Assembly: GCA_004144185.1 (NCBI GenBank) | Contig: SEFP01000001.1 | Coordinates: 992,001 to 1,056,000 of the forward strand | Direction: 5' to 3' | Source: Sphingobacteriales bacterium | GTDB taxonomy: Bacteria > Bacteroidota > Bacteroidia > Chitinophagales > Chitinophagaceae | Length of the DNA: 64,000 nt | Shown: positions 33,857 to 43,400 of the stretch, one piece after another | Numbering within the stretch: position 1 is the stretch's first letter | How the letters are laid out: the number at the start of each line of letters is the position of its first letter | Notes under the pieces: model-generated | The model's input: the letters and a program-made list of their open reading frames with translations, nothing else | Database searches by the model: none | What the model was told of the DNA's origin: nothing | Made by a program: the position numbers and the translations under genes

Positions 33857-34306
33857 TCAATACAACTCTTCGATGGTATAGGTGGTATCGCCGAGTGTAA
33901 AGGAATCACCTTTGTGCAGGCCTTCTATACCAGCATAGGCCGGTGCCTGAGCCGAGATGCCCATCAGTTCCGTTTCGCCGAACGGAATGCTGCGATGCGA
34001 CGACCCGATAAAAAAGGTGCGGTCAGCCGTTTGGACAAAGGCACCGGGGCCTACCTCGCGGACATCGGTGTTTTCCAACGCCTTTACATTAGCCAGTTCC
34101 GCCTGGGCGTTTTCGAGGGCCACCCGCAGCGTGTTCCGGATATCGCTTTGTTCGCCCTGCTGGCTCATGGCACTGCTGGTACGGGTTTCAGTTTCGTCGA
34201 GATCGACCTGATCCTGCGTCTGGTGATACGACTGATCGTGGCTGCTGACGGTTTCGGTCAGAGCGTGTACAAGCGCTTCGAAGGCTTTTTTACGTTTGGT
34301 ATGCAT
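33857..34306 (-). CDS. GreA/GreB C-terminal-domain-like protein
   Basis: 149 residues from the ATG at 34306. Residues 1-75 are polar and helical, probably a coiled coil (TRTSSAMSQQGEQSDIRNTLRVALENAQAEL). Residues 80-149 match the GreA/B C-terminal FKBP-like fold (VGPGAFVQTADRTFFIGSS ... ISAQAPAYAGIEGLHKGDSF). Such proteins bind the secondary channel of RNA polymerase; this type, common in Bacteroidota, has a shorter coiled coil than GreA and may be a Gre-like regulator rather than a cleavage factor. Confidence 0.75.
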   Translation of the reverse strand: MHTKRKKAFEALVHALTETVSSHDQSYHQTQDQVDLDETETRTSSAMSQQGEQSDIRNTLRVALENAQAELANVKALENTDVREVGPGAFVQTADRTFFIGSSHRSIPFGETELMGISAQAPAYAGIEGLHKGDSFTLGDTTYTIEELY

Positions 34307-34443
34307 ACAATTCGGGAAAGCAGTAGCGCTAAAAAAAGTATTCCGGGATAGCTTATCCGGCATTAAAAAACGGGTGGCTTTACTTTTGCGCTCTCTTTCG
34401 ACTTCTTTTCCGGAAAGCCGCTTCATTCTTTCCTCCTCCGCTT

Positions 34444-36759
34444 ATGTGGCATCGCCTGGCTCGGCTGGTTCTTCGGTTCCGGTTGCCTTTTTTAATTCTT
34501 CTCGCCGCAGCTACTGCGTTTATGGGCTGGCAGGCACGGAATGTGCAGCTTTCCTATGAGTTTACCAACGCCATTCCTACCAATCATCCGAAGTACATTG
34601 CGTACCAGGATTTCCGGAACACCTTTGGTGAAGACGGCACCACACTGGTAACCGGCGTACAGTCGGACCGGTTTTTCGAACCCAGTTTTTTTGCTGCGTA
34701 TCAGCGACTGGTGCGCCGCTGGCAGCAGGTAGCCGGCGTCGAGAATGTTTTGTCGGTGCCAACGGCCATCCGGCTTCAGAAGGATACGTTGGCAGATAAA
34801 TTAGCAGCCGTTCCGGCCTTCGATAGCAGCGCTGTACATTTTGAAACCGACCTCAGTGCCTTCCGGAATTTGCCGTTTTACAATGGTTTGCTGTATAATC
34901 CGAAGACGCACGTGTACATCGCGGCGCTGCGGATCCGGAAAGAAGTACTGGCGTCTAAAAACCGGGTGAAGGTTGTTTCCGCCATTCAGGACGCAGGTGC
35001 AGCCTTTAGAAAAGAAACCGGCACAGTGATTCATTATTCCGGATTGCCGTTTATCCGGACGCGGATGGCAGCGCAGGTTCAGAAAGAAATGCAGCTGTTC
35101 CTCATCTTGTCGCTGGCTTTGACGGCTACGATCCTGGCGCTGTTTTTCCGGTCGGTGTCGGCAGTGGTCGTCTCCATGATCGTGGTAGCGGTGGGGGTGG
35201 TCTGGAGCATCGGTACGCTGGTGCTGCTGGGCTATAAAATCACCCTGCTGACGGCGTTGATTCCACCACTCATCGTAGTGATCGGCATTCCCAACTGCAT
35301 TTACCTGCTCAATCAATACCATATCCAGTACCGCGCTTTGGGTGATAAGATGGCTGCGCTCCGCGAAACGATTGCCCGGATGGGCGTCGTAACGCTCCTC
35401 ACCAACCTGACGGCGGCCATCGGATTCGGGGTGTTTTTCTTTACCAAAAGTGCGTTGCTCAAAGAGTTTGGACTGGTTTCCGGAATCAACATTCTGGTGG
35501 TCTTCGTGATCTCGCTGGTATTCATCCCGGCCTTCTTCTCGTACCTGTCACCTCCAACCGAGCGCGAAACCCGCTACCTCGACAACCAGCGGATGCTGGC
35601 CACACTCGACCGCGTGACCCGCTGGGTATTCGTGCGCCGGGGTGTCATCTTTGCCGCCACGGCGGTGCTGGTGGGGATTGGTTTGATGGGTGCCTTCCGG
35701 CTGCGCAACGAATCGCATATTGTAGATGACCTGCCCAAGAAAGATCCGATCTACACTGATCTGAAATTCTTTGAAACCCATATGCAGGGCGTGATGCCAC
35801 TGGAAATCGTAATTGACTCCCGGCGTAAGAACGGCGCGGTTTCGCTTTCGTTTCTGCAAAAGCTGGATGAACTGGATGCGTATTTACGGAGTCTTCCGGA
35901 AGGGGGGCGGCCCTTGTCGATTGTCAATGGCGTCAAGTTTGCCCGGCAGGCCTTTTACGATGGCGACAGTACCTCGTACGGCGTGCCCAATCTGTTTGAC
36001 GGTGCCTTCCTGCAACCGTACCTGCGGGGCAGTAAAGACAGCGACTCAACCGCCTCCGGAAGTATGGCGTTCAATACCCTGATCCGTTCGTTTGTAGACA
36101 GCAACCGGCAGCGGGCGCGGGTGTCGGTCAGCATTGCCGATATTGGTTCGGTGCGGTTGCCGGCGCTGTTGGCCACCATCCGGAAGCGAACCCAGGAGCT
36201 GTTTCCGGAAAAACAATTTACTGTAACAACGACCGGTACCAGTGTGGTATTCCTGGAAGGCTCCGGCTTTATCACAGACTCGTTGCGTGACTCTATTTTA
36301 ATGGCACTGGCCATGATCGTGATCTGCATTCTGGTACTGGTCCGGTCCATTCCGGTAACGCTCATTGCCGTGTTGGTCAATCTGGTGCCGTTGTTGCTGA
36401 CCGCCGGCGTGATGGGCTGGGCTGGGGTGCCACTGAAACCTTCGACAGTGCTGGTATTCAGCATTGCACTGGGCATCACGGTAGACGTCACCATCCGCTT
36501 CCTGGTGTCGTACCGGCGCGAGCGCGAAACCCGTTCCGCAACTGATGCCGTACGGGCTACGTTGCACGAAACCGGTCTAAGCATTATCTATACCTCGCTG
36601 GTACTGGCCGCTGGTTTTGGGGTATTTGCCGTGTCGCAGTTTGACGGCACGCGCTCCCTCGGATTGCTCACCGGTGGGACCTTACTGCTGGCGATGGCAG
36701 CCAACCTGATTCTGCAACCCGCACTGCTGATCAGCCTGGCCCGGCGGCGGGAGCGTTGA
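34444..36759 (+). CDS. MMPL/RND-superfamily exporter
   Basis: 771 residues with the RND layout: one N-terminal span (about 12-28), a large periplasmic loop, five spans (about 215-365), another single span (about 395-415), a second periplasmic loop and five spans (about 610-765). Conserved motifs include LSLALTATILALFFRSVSAVVVSMIVV and the TM4-type GIPNCIYLLNQYH and IALGITVDVTIRFLVSYRRE. MMPL members export lipids, hopanoids or pigments by proton motive force; no adaptor or outer-membrane channel is adjacent, which fits this subclass. The substrate is unknown. Confidence 0.88.
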   Translation: MWHRLARLVLRFRLPFLILLAAATAFMGWQARNVQLSYEFTNAIPTNHPKYIAYQDFRNTFGEDGTTLVTGVQSDRFFEPSFFAAYQRLVRRWQQVAGVENVLSVPTAIRLQKDTLADKLAAVPAFDSSAVHFETDLSAFRNLPFYNGLLYNPKTHVYIAALRIRKEVLASKNRVKVVSAIQDAGAAFRKETGTVIHYSGLPFIRTRMAAQVQKEMQLFLILSLALTATILALFFRSVSAVVVSMIVVAVGVVWSIGTLVLLGYKITLLTALIPPLIVVIGIPNCIYLLNQYHIQYRALGDKMAALRETIARMGVVTLLTNLTAAIGFGVFFFTKSALLKEFGLVSGINILVVFVISLVFIPAFFSYLSPPTERETRYLDNQRMLATLDRVTRWVFVRRGVIFAATAVLVGIGLMGAFRLRNESHIVDDLPKKDPIYTDLKFFETHMQGVMPLEIVIDSRRKNGAVSLSFLQKLDELDAYLRSLPEGGRPLSIVNGVKFARQAFYDGDSTSYGVPNLFDGAFLQPYLRGSKDSDSTASGSMAFNTLIRSFVDSNRQRARVSVSIADIGSVRLPALLATIRKRTQELFPEKQFTVTTTGTSVVFLEGSGFITDSLRDSILMALAMIVICILVLVRSIPVTLIAVLVNLVPLLLTAGVMGWAGVPLKPSTVLVFSIALGITVDVTIRFLVSYRRERETRSATDAVRATLHETGLSIIYTSLVLAAGFGVFAVSQFDGTRSLGLLTGGTLLLAMAANLILQPALLISLARRRER

Positions 36760-36859
36760 GGCAAATACCTTTCCGGAAGATTTCTTAAAAAGGTGTTGGC
36801 ACATGTTTTAAAGACCTCAGAGACATTCGAAAAAAACCTCTCCTTTCAAAACCTTTCTT

Positions 36860-37531
36860 ATGAAAAAGATCTTCCTTCCGGCTTTGGCTATTACGGCACT
36901 GGCAGCGTCCTGCACGTCTTCCAACGAAACCAACACCACTGTCAACAATGATACGACAATGGTAGCACCTGCCACCACCACTACGGTAACAACCACCCGT
37001 ACGATCATCACCCCGCTGGATGAAAGCGCCAAGTTCATTGATCTGCGCAGCGGTAAGCCACTGGCGATCCGTAAAAATGATATGGGCATCTACTCGTCTG
37101 ACATGGGCGATCTGGATCTGTACTACAACCCGGCTACCAACGACACTTTCTACATGGGTGAAGCCTATCCGGTAAATGGTCACCTGATGCGCCAGGGTAC
37201 TGAATACATGGTAGACCGCAGCTGGTTTGAAACGACGTATCCGACTGCCTACAATGCCAGCACGACTGCTACCGCGTCCGGAACGCTGCCGGTAACCGGC
37301 GAAGCCGAGAAAATGCGCGTCGAAGCGGATGGCGACGTGAAAATGAAAAATGACGACGGCACCATCAAAGAAAAATACAAGCAGGATGGTGAAGGGGACG
37401 ACATGAAATACAAAGTGAAGAACAAGGAAACCGGTGAGAAAGTAAAAGTCACCGAAGACCAGATCAAAATCAAAGATGCAGCCGGCAACAAAACCGTGGT
37501 TGAGCGCGACGGCGATGTGAAGGTTAAATAA
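36860..37531 (+). CDS. Lipoprotein with a charged, repetitive C-terminus
   Basis: 223 residues. The lipobox is LAASCTS; a Thr-rich linker follows. A middle domain (FIDLRSGKPLAIRKNDMGIYSSDMGDLDLYYNPATNDTF) has the look of a short beta domain. The last 75 residues are a run of charged beta-hairpin-like repeats (EADGDVKMKNDDGTIKEKYKQ ... KVERDGDVKVK-like). I recognise no family. It is the first of a series of small lipoprotein genes reaching to 39 kb; a good terminator follows it. Confidence 0.75.
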   Translation: MKKIFLPALAITALAASCTSSNETNTTVNNDTTMVAPATTTTVTTTRTIITPLDESAKFIDLRSGKPLAIRKNDMGIYSSDMGDLDLYYNPATNDTFYMGEAYPVNGHLMRQGTEYMVDRSWFETTYPTAYNASTTATASGTLPVTGEAEKMRVEADGDVKMKNDDGTIKEKYKQDGEGDDMKYKVKNKETGEKVKVTEDQIKIKDAAGNKTVVERDGDVKVK

Positions 37532-37548
37532 GAACGCTTAGTCTGAAC

Positions 37549-37592
37549 GTCCGGCCATTTACCGTCTTGCAGTAAATGGCCGGACTTTTTTA
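37549..37592 (+). terminator. Intrinsic terminator
   Basis: A perfect 14-bp stem (GTCCGGCCATTTAC 37549-37562, complement 37572-37585) followed by TTTTTTA, 18 bp after the lipoprotein stop. Confidence 0.88.
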
Positions 37593-37631
37593 TGCTCCGG
37601 AATCTAAACGTCCGGAAGAAGCGTTCGTCCT

Positions 37632-38198
37632 ATGACTATGAAAAAATACCTACCTGTTCTGCTGCTGGTTTTGATGGCCGGCTTCAGTGCCTGCAACAAG
37701 ATTGATGGCGGCCCCAGTAATTCACAGGCGCAGCTATATCCGCAGCAGGCCGTATTGCAGTTTACGACCAGCAACGGTTGGACTGCCGATAACTACTTCG
37801 AAAATGCACCAGGCTCCAGCTTTGCCCAGTATGGTCCGCTGTACAACAGCAACAATATCCCCGGCATTCGGATAGAAGGGTATGTACCGGTGCAAAGCGG
37901 CCAGACGCTCATCGCGTCGATTAACCTCGAAGACTGGACCAACAATCCCATCCGGGCCGGGCAGACCATTCCGATTCAGCCGGTGGGCAACGCTACCCAA
38001 GCACTGATTACGCTGGAAACCCAGCAAAACGGTCAGTATTACGATACCTGGTACAGCGATTACGGGGAGGTGTACATTCAGAACTACAACGGCTCGATCA
38101 TCGAAGGCAGTTTTTCCGCCCGGATGTATCTCAACGCTGATCCCCGGCAGACCATGGACATCCGGAACGGACGATTTTATGCCCGGTTGCAGCAATAA
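37632..38198 (+). CDS. Lipoprotein of unknown function
   Basis: 188 residues (186 if the ATG at 37638 is used, which gives the more usual MKKYLPV start). The lipobox is MAGFSACNK. The mature domain has regular beta strands (AVLQFTTSNGWTADNYFE, IRIEGYVPVQSGQTLIASINLED, TQALITLETQQNGQYYDTWYSDYGEVYIQNYNGS) but no family I know. It ends 9 bp before the hairpin that surrounds the next start codon. Confidence 0.75.
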   Translation: MTMKKYLPVLLLVLMAGFSACNKIDGGPSNSQAQLYPQQAVLQFTTSNGWTADNYFENAPGSSFAQYGPLYNSNNIPGIRIEGYVPVQSGQTLIASINLEDWTNNPIRAGQTIPIQPVGNATQALITLETQQNGQYYDTWYSDYGEVYIQNYNGSIIEGSFSARMYLNADPRQTMDIRNGRFYARLQQ

Positions 38199-38207
38199 CT
38201 GAAAAAC

Positions 38208-38262
38208 AGCCCTTCCGGAACAGTATATTTAAACATGCTTAGCCAATCATTCCGGAAGGGCT
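38208..38262 (+). promoter_or_regulatory. Hairpin built from two TTCCGGAA copies that encloses a start codon
   Basis: A 13-bp perfect inverted repeat (AGCCCTTCCGGAA 38208-38220 and its complement 38250-38262) closes a 29-nt loop that contains the ATG of the next gene at 38235. It may terminate the upstream transcript or, if transcribed through, hold the start codon in a loop and control translation. No T tract follows. Confidence 0.55.
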
Positions 38263-39002
38263 TGTTTCCGGGTCGATGGATCTGCCTGCTGCTCTTGGTC
38301 GCGAGTCTGCTGACGAGTTGCGACCAGGTACGGACCAGCTATACAGGCACCTATAAGAACCAACCGGTGACGGTGTACAGCCGTGAGGTGAAAGGATTTT
38401 CAACCAATCGGATTACGTATGAAGTGCAATTAGGCAATTTGCCCAGGGTAAAAATCGACGCTCTCAGTACAGATCGCGCCGGTGCACCGTACCGGACTGA
38501 TCTGTACCGGAACGTACCCCATCAGTGGATCCACAACCCGGTTACAAAAGCAGCGGATACATCTGTTATCGGAACCACCATGCTGTACTTCGATCCCGGC
38601 CAGTTCAGCCGCGCTGAATACGATGCATATGCCGGTTTCTTTCAGCAGGCGTGGCCGGCGATCAACGCGCAGATCAACAATGACTATGTGTATCTGCACG
38701 AGCAGGTTATCGGTACGGTGTATGGGCGGCAGGATGATTTTGTACAGTATTTTTCCGGAACCGAAGTGGACGGGCCGTATTACTTCGACATTCAGCCCGA
38801 TGGCGCTATTTCCTACCATAAAGGAGCTGGTCCGGAAGAGTCGACCGGTTTTCAGGGCAGTGGACTGGCCCAACAGGTCCAAATGCCGGGAAGTATAATC
38901 CGCATCGAGGATACGATGTATTTCAACCGCGCCAAACTGCGTAGGTACAAAGACAAAAGCGGAAACTCTATGGAGGCGTATTTCAGGGTGGTAGAGGAGT
39001 AG
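38235..39002 (+). CDS. Lipoprotein of unknown function
   Basis: 255 residues. After a basic start, LLLLVASLLTSC gives the lipobox. Mature segments include YKNQPVTVYSREVKGFSTNRITYEVQL and a Tyr/Asp-rich middle (NNDYVYLHEQVIGTVYGRQDDFVQYFSGTEVDGPYYFDIQ). I recognise no domain. The start codon is inside the loop of the TTCCGGAA-derived hairpin (38208-38262). Confidence 0.75.
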   Translation: MLSQSFRKGLFPGRWICLLLLVASLLTSCDQVRTSYTGTYKNQPVTVYSREVKGFSTNRITYEVQLGNLPRVKIDALSTDRAGAPYRTDLYRNVPHQWIHNPVTKAADTSVIGTTMLYFDPGQFSRAEYDAYAGFFQQAWPAINAQINNDYVYLHEQVIGTVYGRQDDFVQYFSGTEVDGPYYFDIQPDGAISYHKGAGPEESTGFQGSGLAQQVQMPGSIIRIEDTMYFNRAKLRRYKDKSGNSMEAYFRVVEE

Positions 39003-39068
39003 GGCACCTGTAACTGCGGTTCGATTTTCCGGAATCAAAAAACAGCTTTATATGCAGGCGCTTCCGTC

Positions 39069-39076
39069 TACTTTTG
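39069..39076 (+). promoter_or_regulatory. Bacteroidota -7 promoter element (TACTTTTG)
   Basis: TACTTTTG fits TAnnTTTG and lies 20 nt before the ATG of the T9SS cargo gene at 39097. Confidence 0.6.
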
Positions 39077-39096
39077 TGCGGTTCTAACACTCCCCT

Positions 39097-40278
39097 ATGA
39101 AACGATTTTCTACTCTGGGTCTGTTGCTGCTGGCCGCTACCGGTCTCCACGCGCAGATCACCCTCACCAATACGGGCTACACCACTGTAGGCACCGATAC
39201 CTTAAGCATGCTAGCAACCGGTTCGGTGGCCGGGCCTACGGTGATGGATTCGCTGGGTACTCCAGCGTCCAACAAAAGCTGGGATATAAGCGTGGTGCCG
39301 TTCACCGGTTCTACCTTTTATTATAAAAACCAGTTTCCCAATTCGCCGTTTCCGACAGCGGATTATGCCCACGTGGCTACGTATAGCTTCAGCAGTTCGC
39401 TTTCGTACGCCACCAATATGTACATCAAGATGGACAACGCCGGAATTCTGCGACTAGGCCAGAATAAGTACAACCGGGACGCCATCAGCATCGGATCTCA
39501 AACAGGCAATCCCAACGACAGCCTGATATTCCCGGTACAAACCATTCCGCACACGGCTACGGGTACCGAACTGGCCTTTCCGGCGACCCTAAACTCCAAC
39601 TGGACCTCTTCGTACGGCACCACGACGCAGTTTAATCTGACCCTCACAGCGTTTGGATTGAACAACACACCGGGTGAGCGTCGCAGCTTTTTTACCTATA
39701 AAGACTCTGTAGTGGGCTGGGGACAGATGCGGGTCCGGGATTTCCGGAACAACCAGCGAAGCGCCTGGATTCCCGTGTTGCAGGTCCGGGAATATGTATC
39801 GACCCGCGACTCATTCTTCCTGGGCGGCGCACCCGCGCCGGCCACACTCCTGTTTGCATTTGGCCTTTCCCAAGGACAGATCACCAACAGCTACCGGATG
39901 AAGTACTACCGCGCCGGCGAACAATATCCGCTGGTTCAGACTCAATACGACAATCCGTCTTTTGCCGGTACACCAACCCAGGCCGAGGCCAATATGATGC
40001 GTCTGCCCGTTGCCACAGCAGTAACATCGGTGGAAGGGCTGGGTGCTATCCGGGTCTTCCCGAATCCGGTACATAACGGCGTTTTGCACATTGAAGGCCT
40101 TCAGACTGCCGGAACGGTGCAGTATTCGTTGTCCAATATGGGCGGACAACTGCTGAAGGCCGGTGACCTGTCTGCTTCCGGAACCCTGACGCTCCCTGCC
40201 GGGCTGAGCACCGGAACCTATTATCTGCGTCTCTCCAACACCGCCACTACAGCCGTTTATCCGGTGTTGGTACCGTAA
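39097..40278 (+). CDS. Secreted protein with type IX secretion sorting domain
   Basis: 393 residues. A signal peptide (about 1-20, LLLLAATGLHAQ) is followed by about 290 residues of beta-rich sequence without a recognised enzyme motif, and a C-terminal T9SS domain from about 315 (IRVFPNPVHNGVLHIEG ... LSTGTYYLRLSNT). It should be exported across the outer membrane and attached or released. Together with the protein at 505-2697 this shows that the organism has a type IX secretion system. A hairpin made of two TTCCGGAA copies terminates it. Confidence 0.82.
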   Translation: MKRFSTLGLLLLAATGLHAQITLTNTGYTTVGTDTLSMLATGSVAGPTVMDSLGTPASNKSWDISVVPFTGSTFYYKNQFPNSPFPTADYAHVATYSFSSSLSYATNMYIKMDNAGILRLGQNKYNRDAISIGSQTGNPNDSLIFPVQTIPHTATGTELAFPATLNSNWTSSYGTTTQFNLTLTAFGLNNTPGERRSFFTYKDSVVGWGQMRVRDFRNNQRSAWIPVLQVREYVSTRDSFFLGGAPAPATLLFAFGLSQGQITNSYRMKYYRAGEQYPLVQTQYDNPSFAGTPTQAEANMMRLPVATAVTSVEGLGAIRVFPNPVHNGVLHIEGLQTAGTVQYSLSNMGGQLLKAGDLSASGTLTLPAGLSTGTYYLRLSNTATTAVYPVLVP

Positions 40279-40299
40279 GTACATTTGATAGTCTTAACT

Positions 40300-40333
40300 C
40301 AGAAGGGTTCCGGAAGTTTCCGGAACCCTTCTG
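40300..40333 (+). terminator. Terminator hairpin made of two inverted TTCCGGAA copies
   Basis: A perfect 16-bp inverted repeat with a 2-nt gap (40300-40315 and 40318-40333); each arm is CAGAAGGG plus the palindrome. It starts 21 bp after the T9SS cargo stop and is followed by CTTTTA. The use of the iterated motif as a terminator arm recalls the paired uptake sequences of Neisseria and Haemophilus. Confidence 0.75.
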
Positions 40334-40484
40334 CTTTTACCCTGCTACTACATAGACTCATTCAGGCCTTTTCAATATCAGCACGTGCGTATAAGATTAT
40401 CCCGCAGGAAACGTTATGGATCCAATTGTTTTCTGTTATCTGCGCTCATTACTTGCGGGGCCCTTTCGATGACGGCAGGACTTT

Positions 40485-40492
40485 TATCTTTG
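40485..40492 (+). promoter_or_regulatory. -7 promoter element of mfd (TATCTTTG)
   Basis: TATCTTTG ends 7 nt before the GTG at 40500, with a TTTC -33 candidate 18 nt upstream (40464). The transcript should start at or next to the GTG. Confidence 0.6.
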
Positions 40493-40499
40493 CACCCGC

Positions 40500-43400
40500 G
40501 TGAATCTGAGTGTACTTCAAGGTTTGTATGATGCCGATACCCGTGTCCGGAATATCGCGGGGCGGCTCGGTGTGCCTGGTGGCGAAGGCCGGTTTCTGCT
40601 TCAGGGGCTGTACGGCTCCGCAGCGGCGTTTATTACTACGGCCGTCTGGCGCGCTACCGATGCCAATCACGTCTTCATTCTGCGCAACAAAGAAGAAGCG
40701 GCGTATTTCCACAACGACCTGGAACGGCTGACCGGGGCACTGGATATTTTCTTTTTTCCGGATTCGTTTAAGAAAACAGGCTACATCGGCGGCGATCTCA
40801 ATGCCAGCCATGTCATGCTTCGCACCGAAGCGCTGGCCAAGTTTACCCCCGACTCGCGGAAGAAAGTATTGGTGACCTATCCGGAAGCATTGGTCGAGAA
40901 GGTCGTCAATCCCAAAGCGCTTTCCAAAGACACCATTCACATTAAAGTCGGCGAGCAAATTCAGGTAGCGACACTGCTGGAACGACTTGTAACCCTCGGC
41001 TTCCGGAAAGAAGATTTTGCCTATGAGCCAGGCCAGTTCGCCGTCCGCGGGGGCATTCTCGATATTTATTCCTTCGGCAACGAGCATCCCTACCGGATTG
41101 AATTGTTTGGCCGGGAAGTCGATTCCATCCGCATTTTCAACCCTGAAACGCAGCTTTCGGAACGCAAACTCCTGAGCGTGACGATCCTGCCCAACGTCGA
41201 AACCAAGTTTGAAACCGGCGAAAAAGTCTCCTTGTCGGATTACCTTCCGGAGCAAACCTGCTTCTGGGCACGCGACTGGGAATTTGTTACCGGCCGGATG
41301 GCGCTGTTGCTCGATGAGGTGCCGGACCTGCTGCCGATGGGACCGGGACGTCCGGAAGACGACGATTCCGGAACGCCGCTGAGCCGGGCCGATTTTGAAG
41401 ACATGCCGCTGTGGCGACGCAAACTGGCGGGACGCAACCTGCTGGAATGGGACGGCAGCGGACTGGCACAACTGGAGGCGTCTACCGTCGAAACCTTTAC
41501 GTTTAAAACCGAAGAGCAGCCGGTGTTTAACCGCAACTTTCAGATGCTGATCGACGATCTGAAATCCCGGACCGAACCACCAGCCAACGGAGCCGTGTTC
41601 CTTTTTGCAGAGAACCCGCGGCAGCTGGAACGGCTGCGGAGCATCTTCGCCGATTTACAGGCGGATGTGGATTTTGTGGCCATTCCGGAAGCGTTGTCCA
41701 AAGGCTTTATCGACCACGAAAAAAACGTAGCCTGCTATACCGACCACCAGGTTTTCGGTCGCTATCATAAGTATAACGTCAAGCAGGCCTATAGTAAAGG
41801 CAAGGCACTAACGATTAAAGCGCTGCGCGACCTGCAACCGGGCGATTTTGTGACGCACATCGATCACGGCGTCGGGACCTACAGTGGGTTGCAGAAAATC
41901 GAGGTAAACGGTTCGATGCAGGAAGCCGTGCGCATCATCTATAAAGACGGCGACGTGCTGTATGTAAACGTTTCCTCGCTACACAAGATCTCCAAGTATA
42001 CCGGCAAGGAAGGCACCCCGCCGCGCATCAACAAGCTGGGTTCCGACGCCTGGGAAAAGCTTAAAAACAAAACCAAGCGGCAGGTCAAAGACATTGCAGC
42101 CGACCTTATCCGGTTGTACGCCAAGCGCAAGGCCAGCATCGGGTTTGCCCATAGTCCGGATACCTATTTACAAACCGAGCTCGAAGCGTCCTTTATCTAC
42201 GAAGACACGCCCGATCAGGCCAAGGCCACAGCCGACGTCAAAAAAGATATGGAAGCCGAAGCCCCGATGGACCGGCTGGTCTGCGGCGACGTTGGGTTTG
42301 GTAAAACGGAAGTGGCGATACGGGCGGCGTTTAAAACCGTCGTGGATGGAAAGCAGGCTGCGATTATGGTGCCGACTACGATCCTGGCATACCAGCACTT
42401 CCAGACCTTCTCCGAGCGGTTGAAAGACTTTCCGTGTACGGTTGATTTTATCAACCGGTTTAAGTCGGCCAAGGAAAAACGGGAAACGCTGCAAAAACTG
42501 GCCGATGGCAAAGTCGACATCATTGTAGGTACTCACGCGTTGTTGTCGAAAGACGTCCGGTTCAAAGATCTTGGTGTGCTGATCATCGACGAGGAGCAGA
42601 AATTCGGGGTTTCGGCGAAAGAAAAACTGCGGGAGCGGAAAGCCAATGTGGATACCCTGACCCTGACGGCAACGCCGATTCCGCGGACGCTTCAGTTTTC
42701 GCTGATGAACGCCCGCGACCTGAGCATCATCAATACGCCGCCGCCCAACCGCCAGCCGGTCCATACCGAACTGATGGGCTTTGACGAGGAATTTATACGC
42801 GATGCCATCTATTACGAGACCGAGCGGGGCGGGCAGGTCTATTTCGTGCACAACCGGGTGCAGAGTCTTCCGGATATGGTCTCCAAACTACGCAGTTTGT
42901 GTCCCGACCTACACTTCAGCATGGCGCATGGGCAAATGGAAGGCAATAAACTGGAAGAAACCCTATTGGATTTTATCAGCCATAAGTTTGACGTACTGGT
43001 TTGTACCACGATTGTGGAAAGCGGCGTCGACATCACCAACGCCAATACGATCTTCATCAATAATGCGCACCAGTTTGGTCTCAGCGACCTGCACCAGATG
43101 CGCGGCCGCGTAGGGCGGAACAACAAAAAAGCGTTCTGCTATCTCATTGCCCCGTCGATGATCACCCTGCCCGACGAAAGCCGGAAACGACTGCAGACGC
43201 TGGAGCAGTTCAACGAGTTGGGCAGCGGGTTCCAGATTGCCATGCGCGACCTCGACATCCGGGGAGCCGGCAATATGCTGGGCGGTGAACAGAGTGGCTT
43301 TATTGCTGAGATCGGACTGGAGATGTACCAAAAGATCCTGGAGGAAGCCGTGCGGGAGTTGAAGCGTACGGAATTTGCCGATCTCTTCGCCGATGAAATC

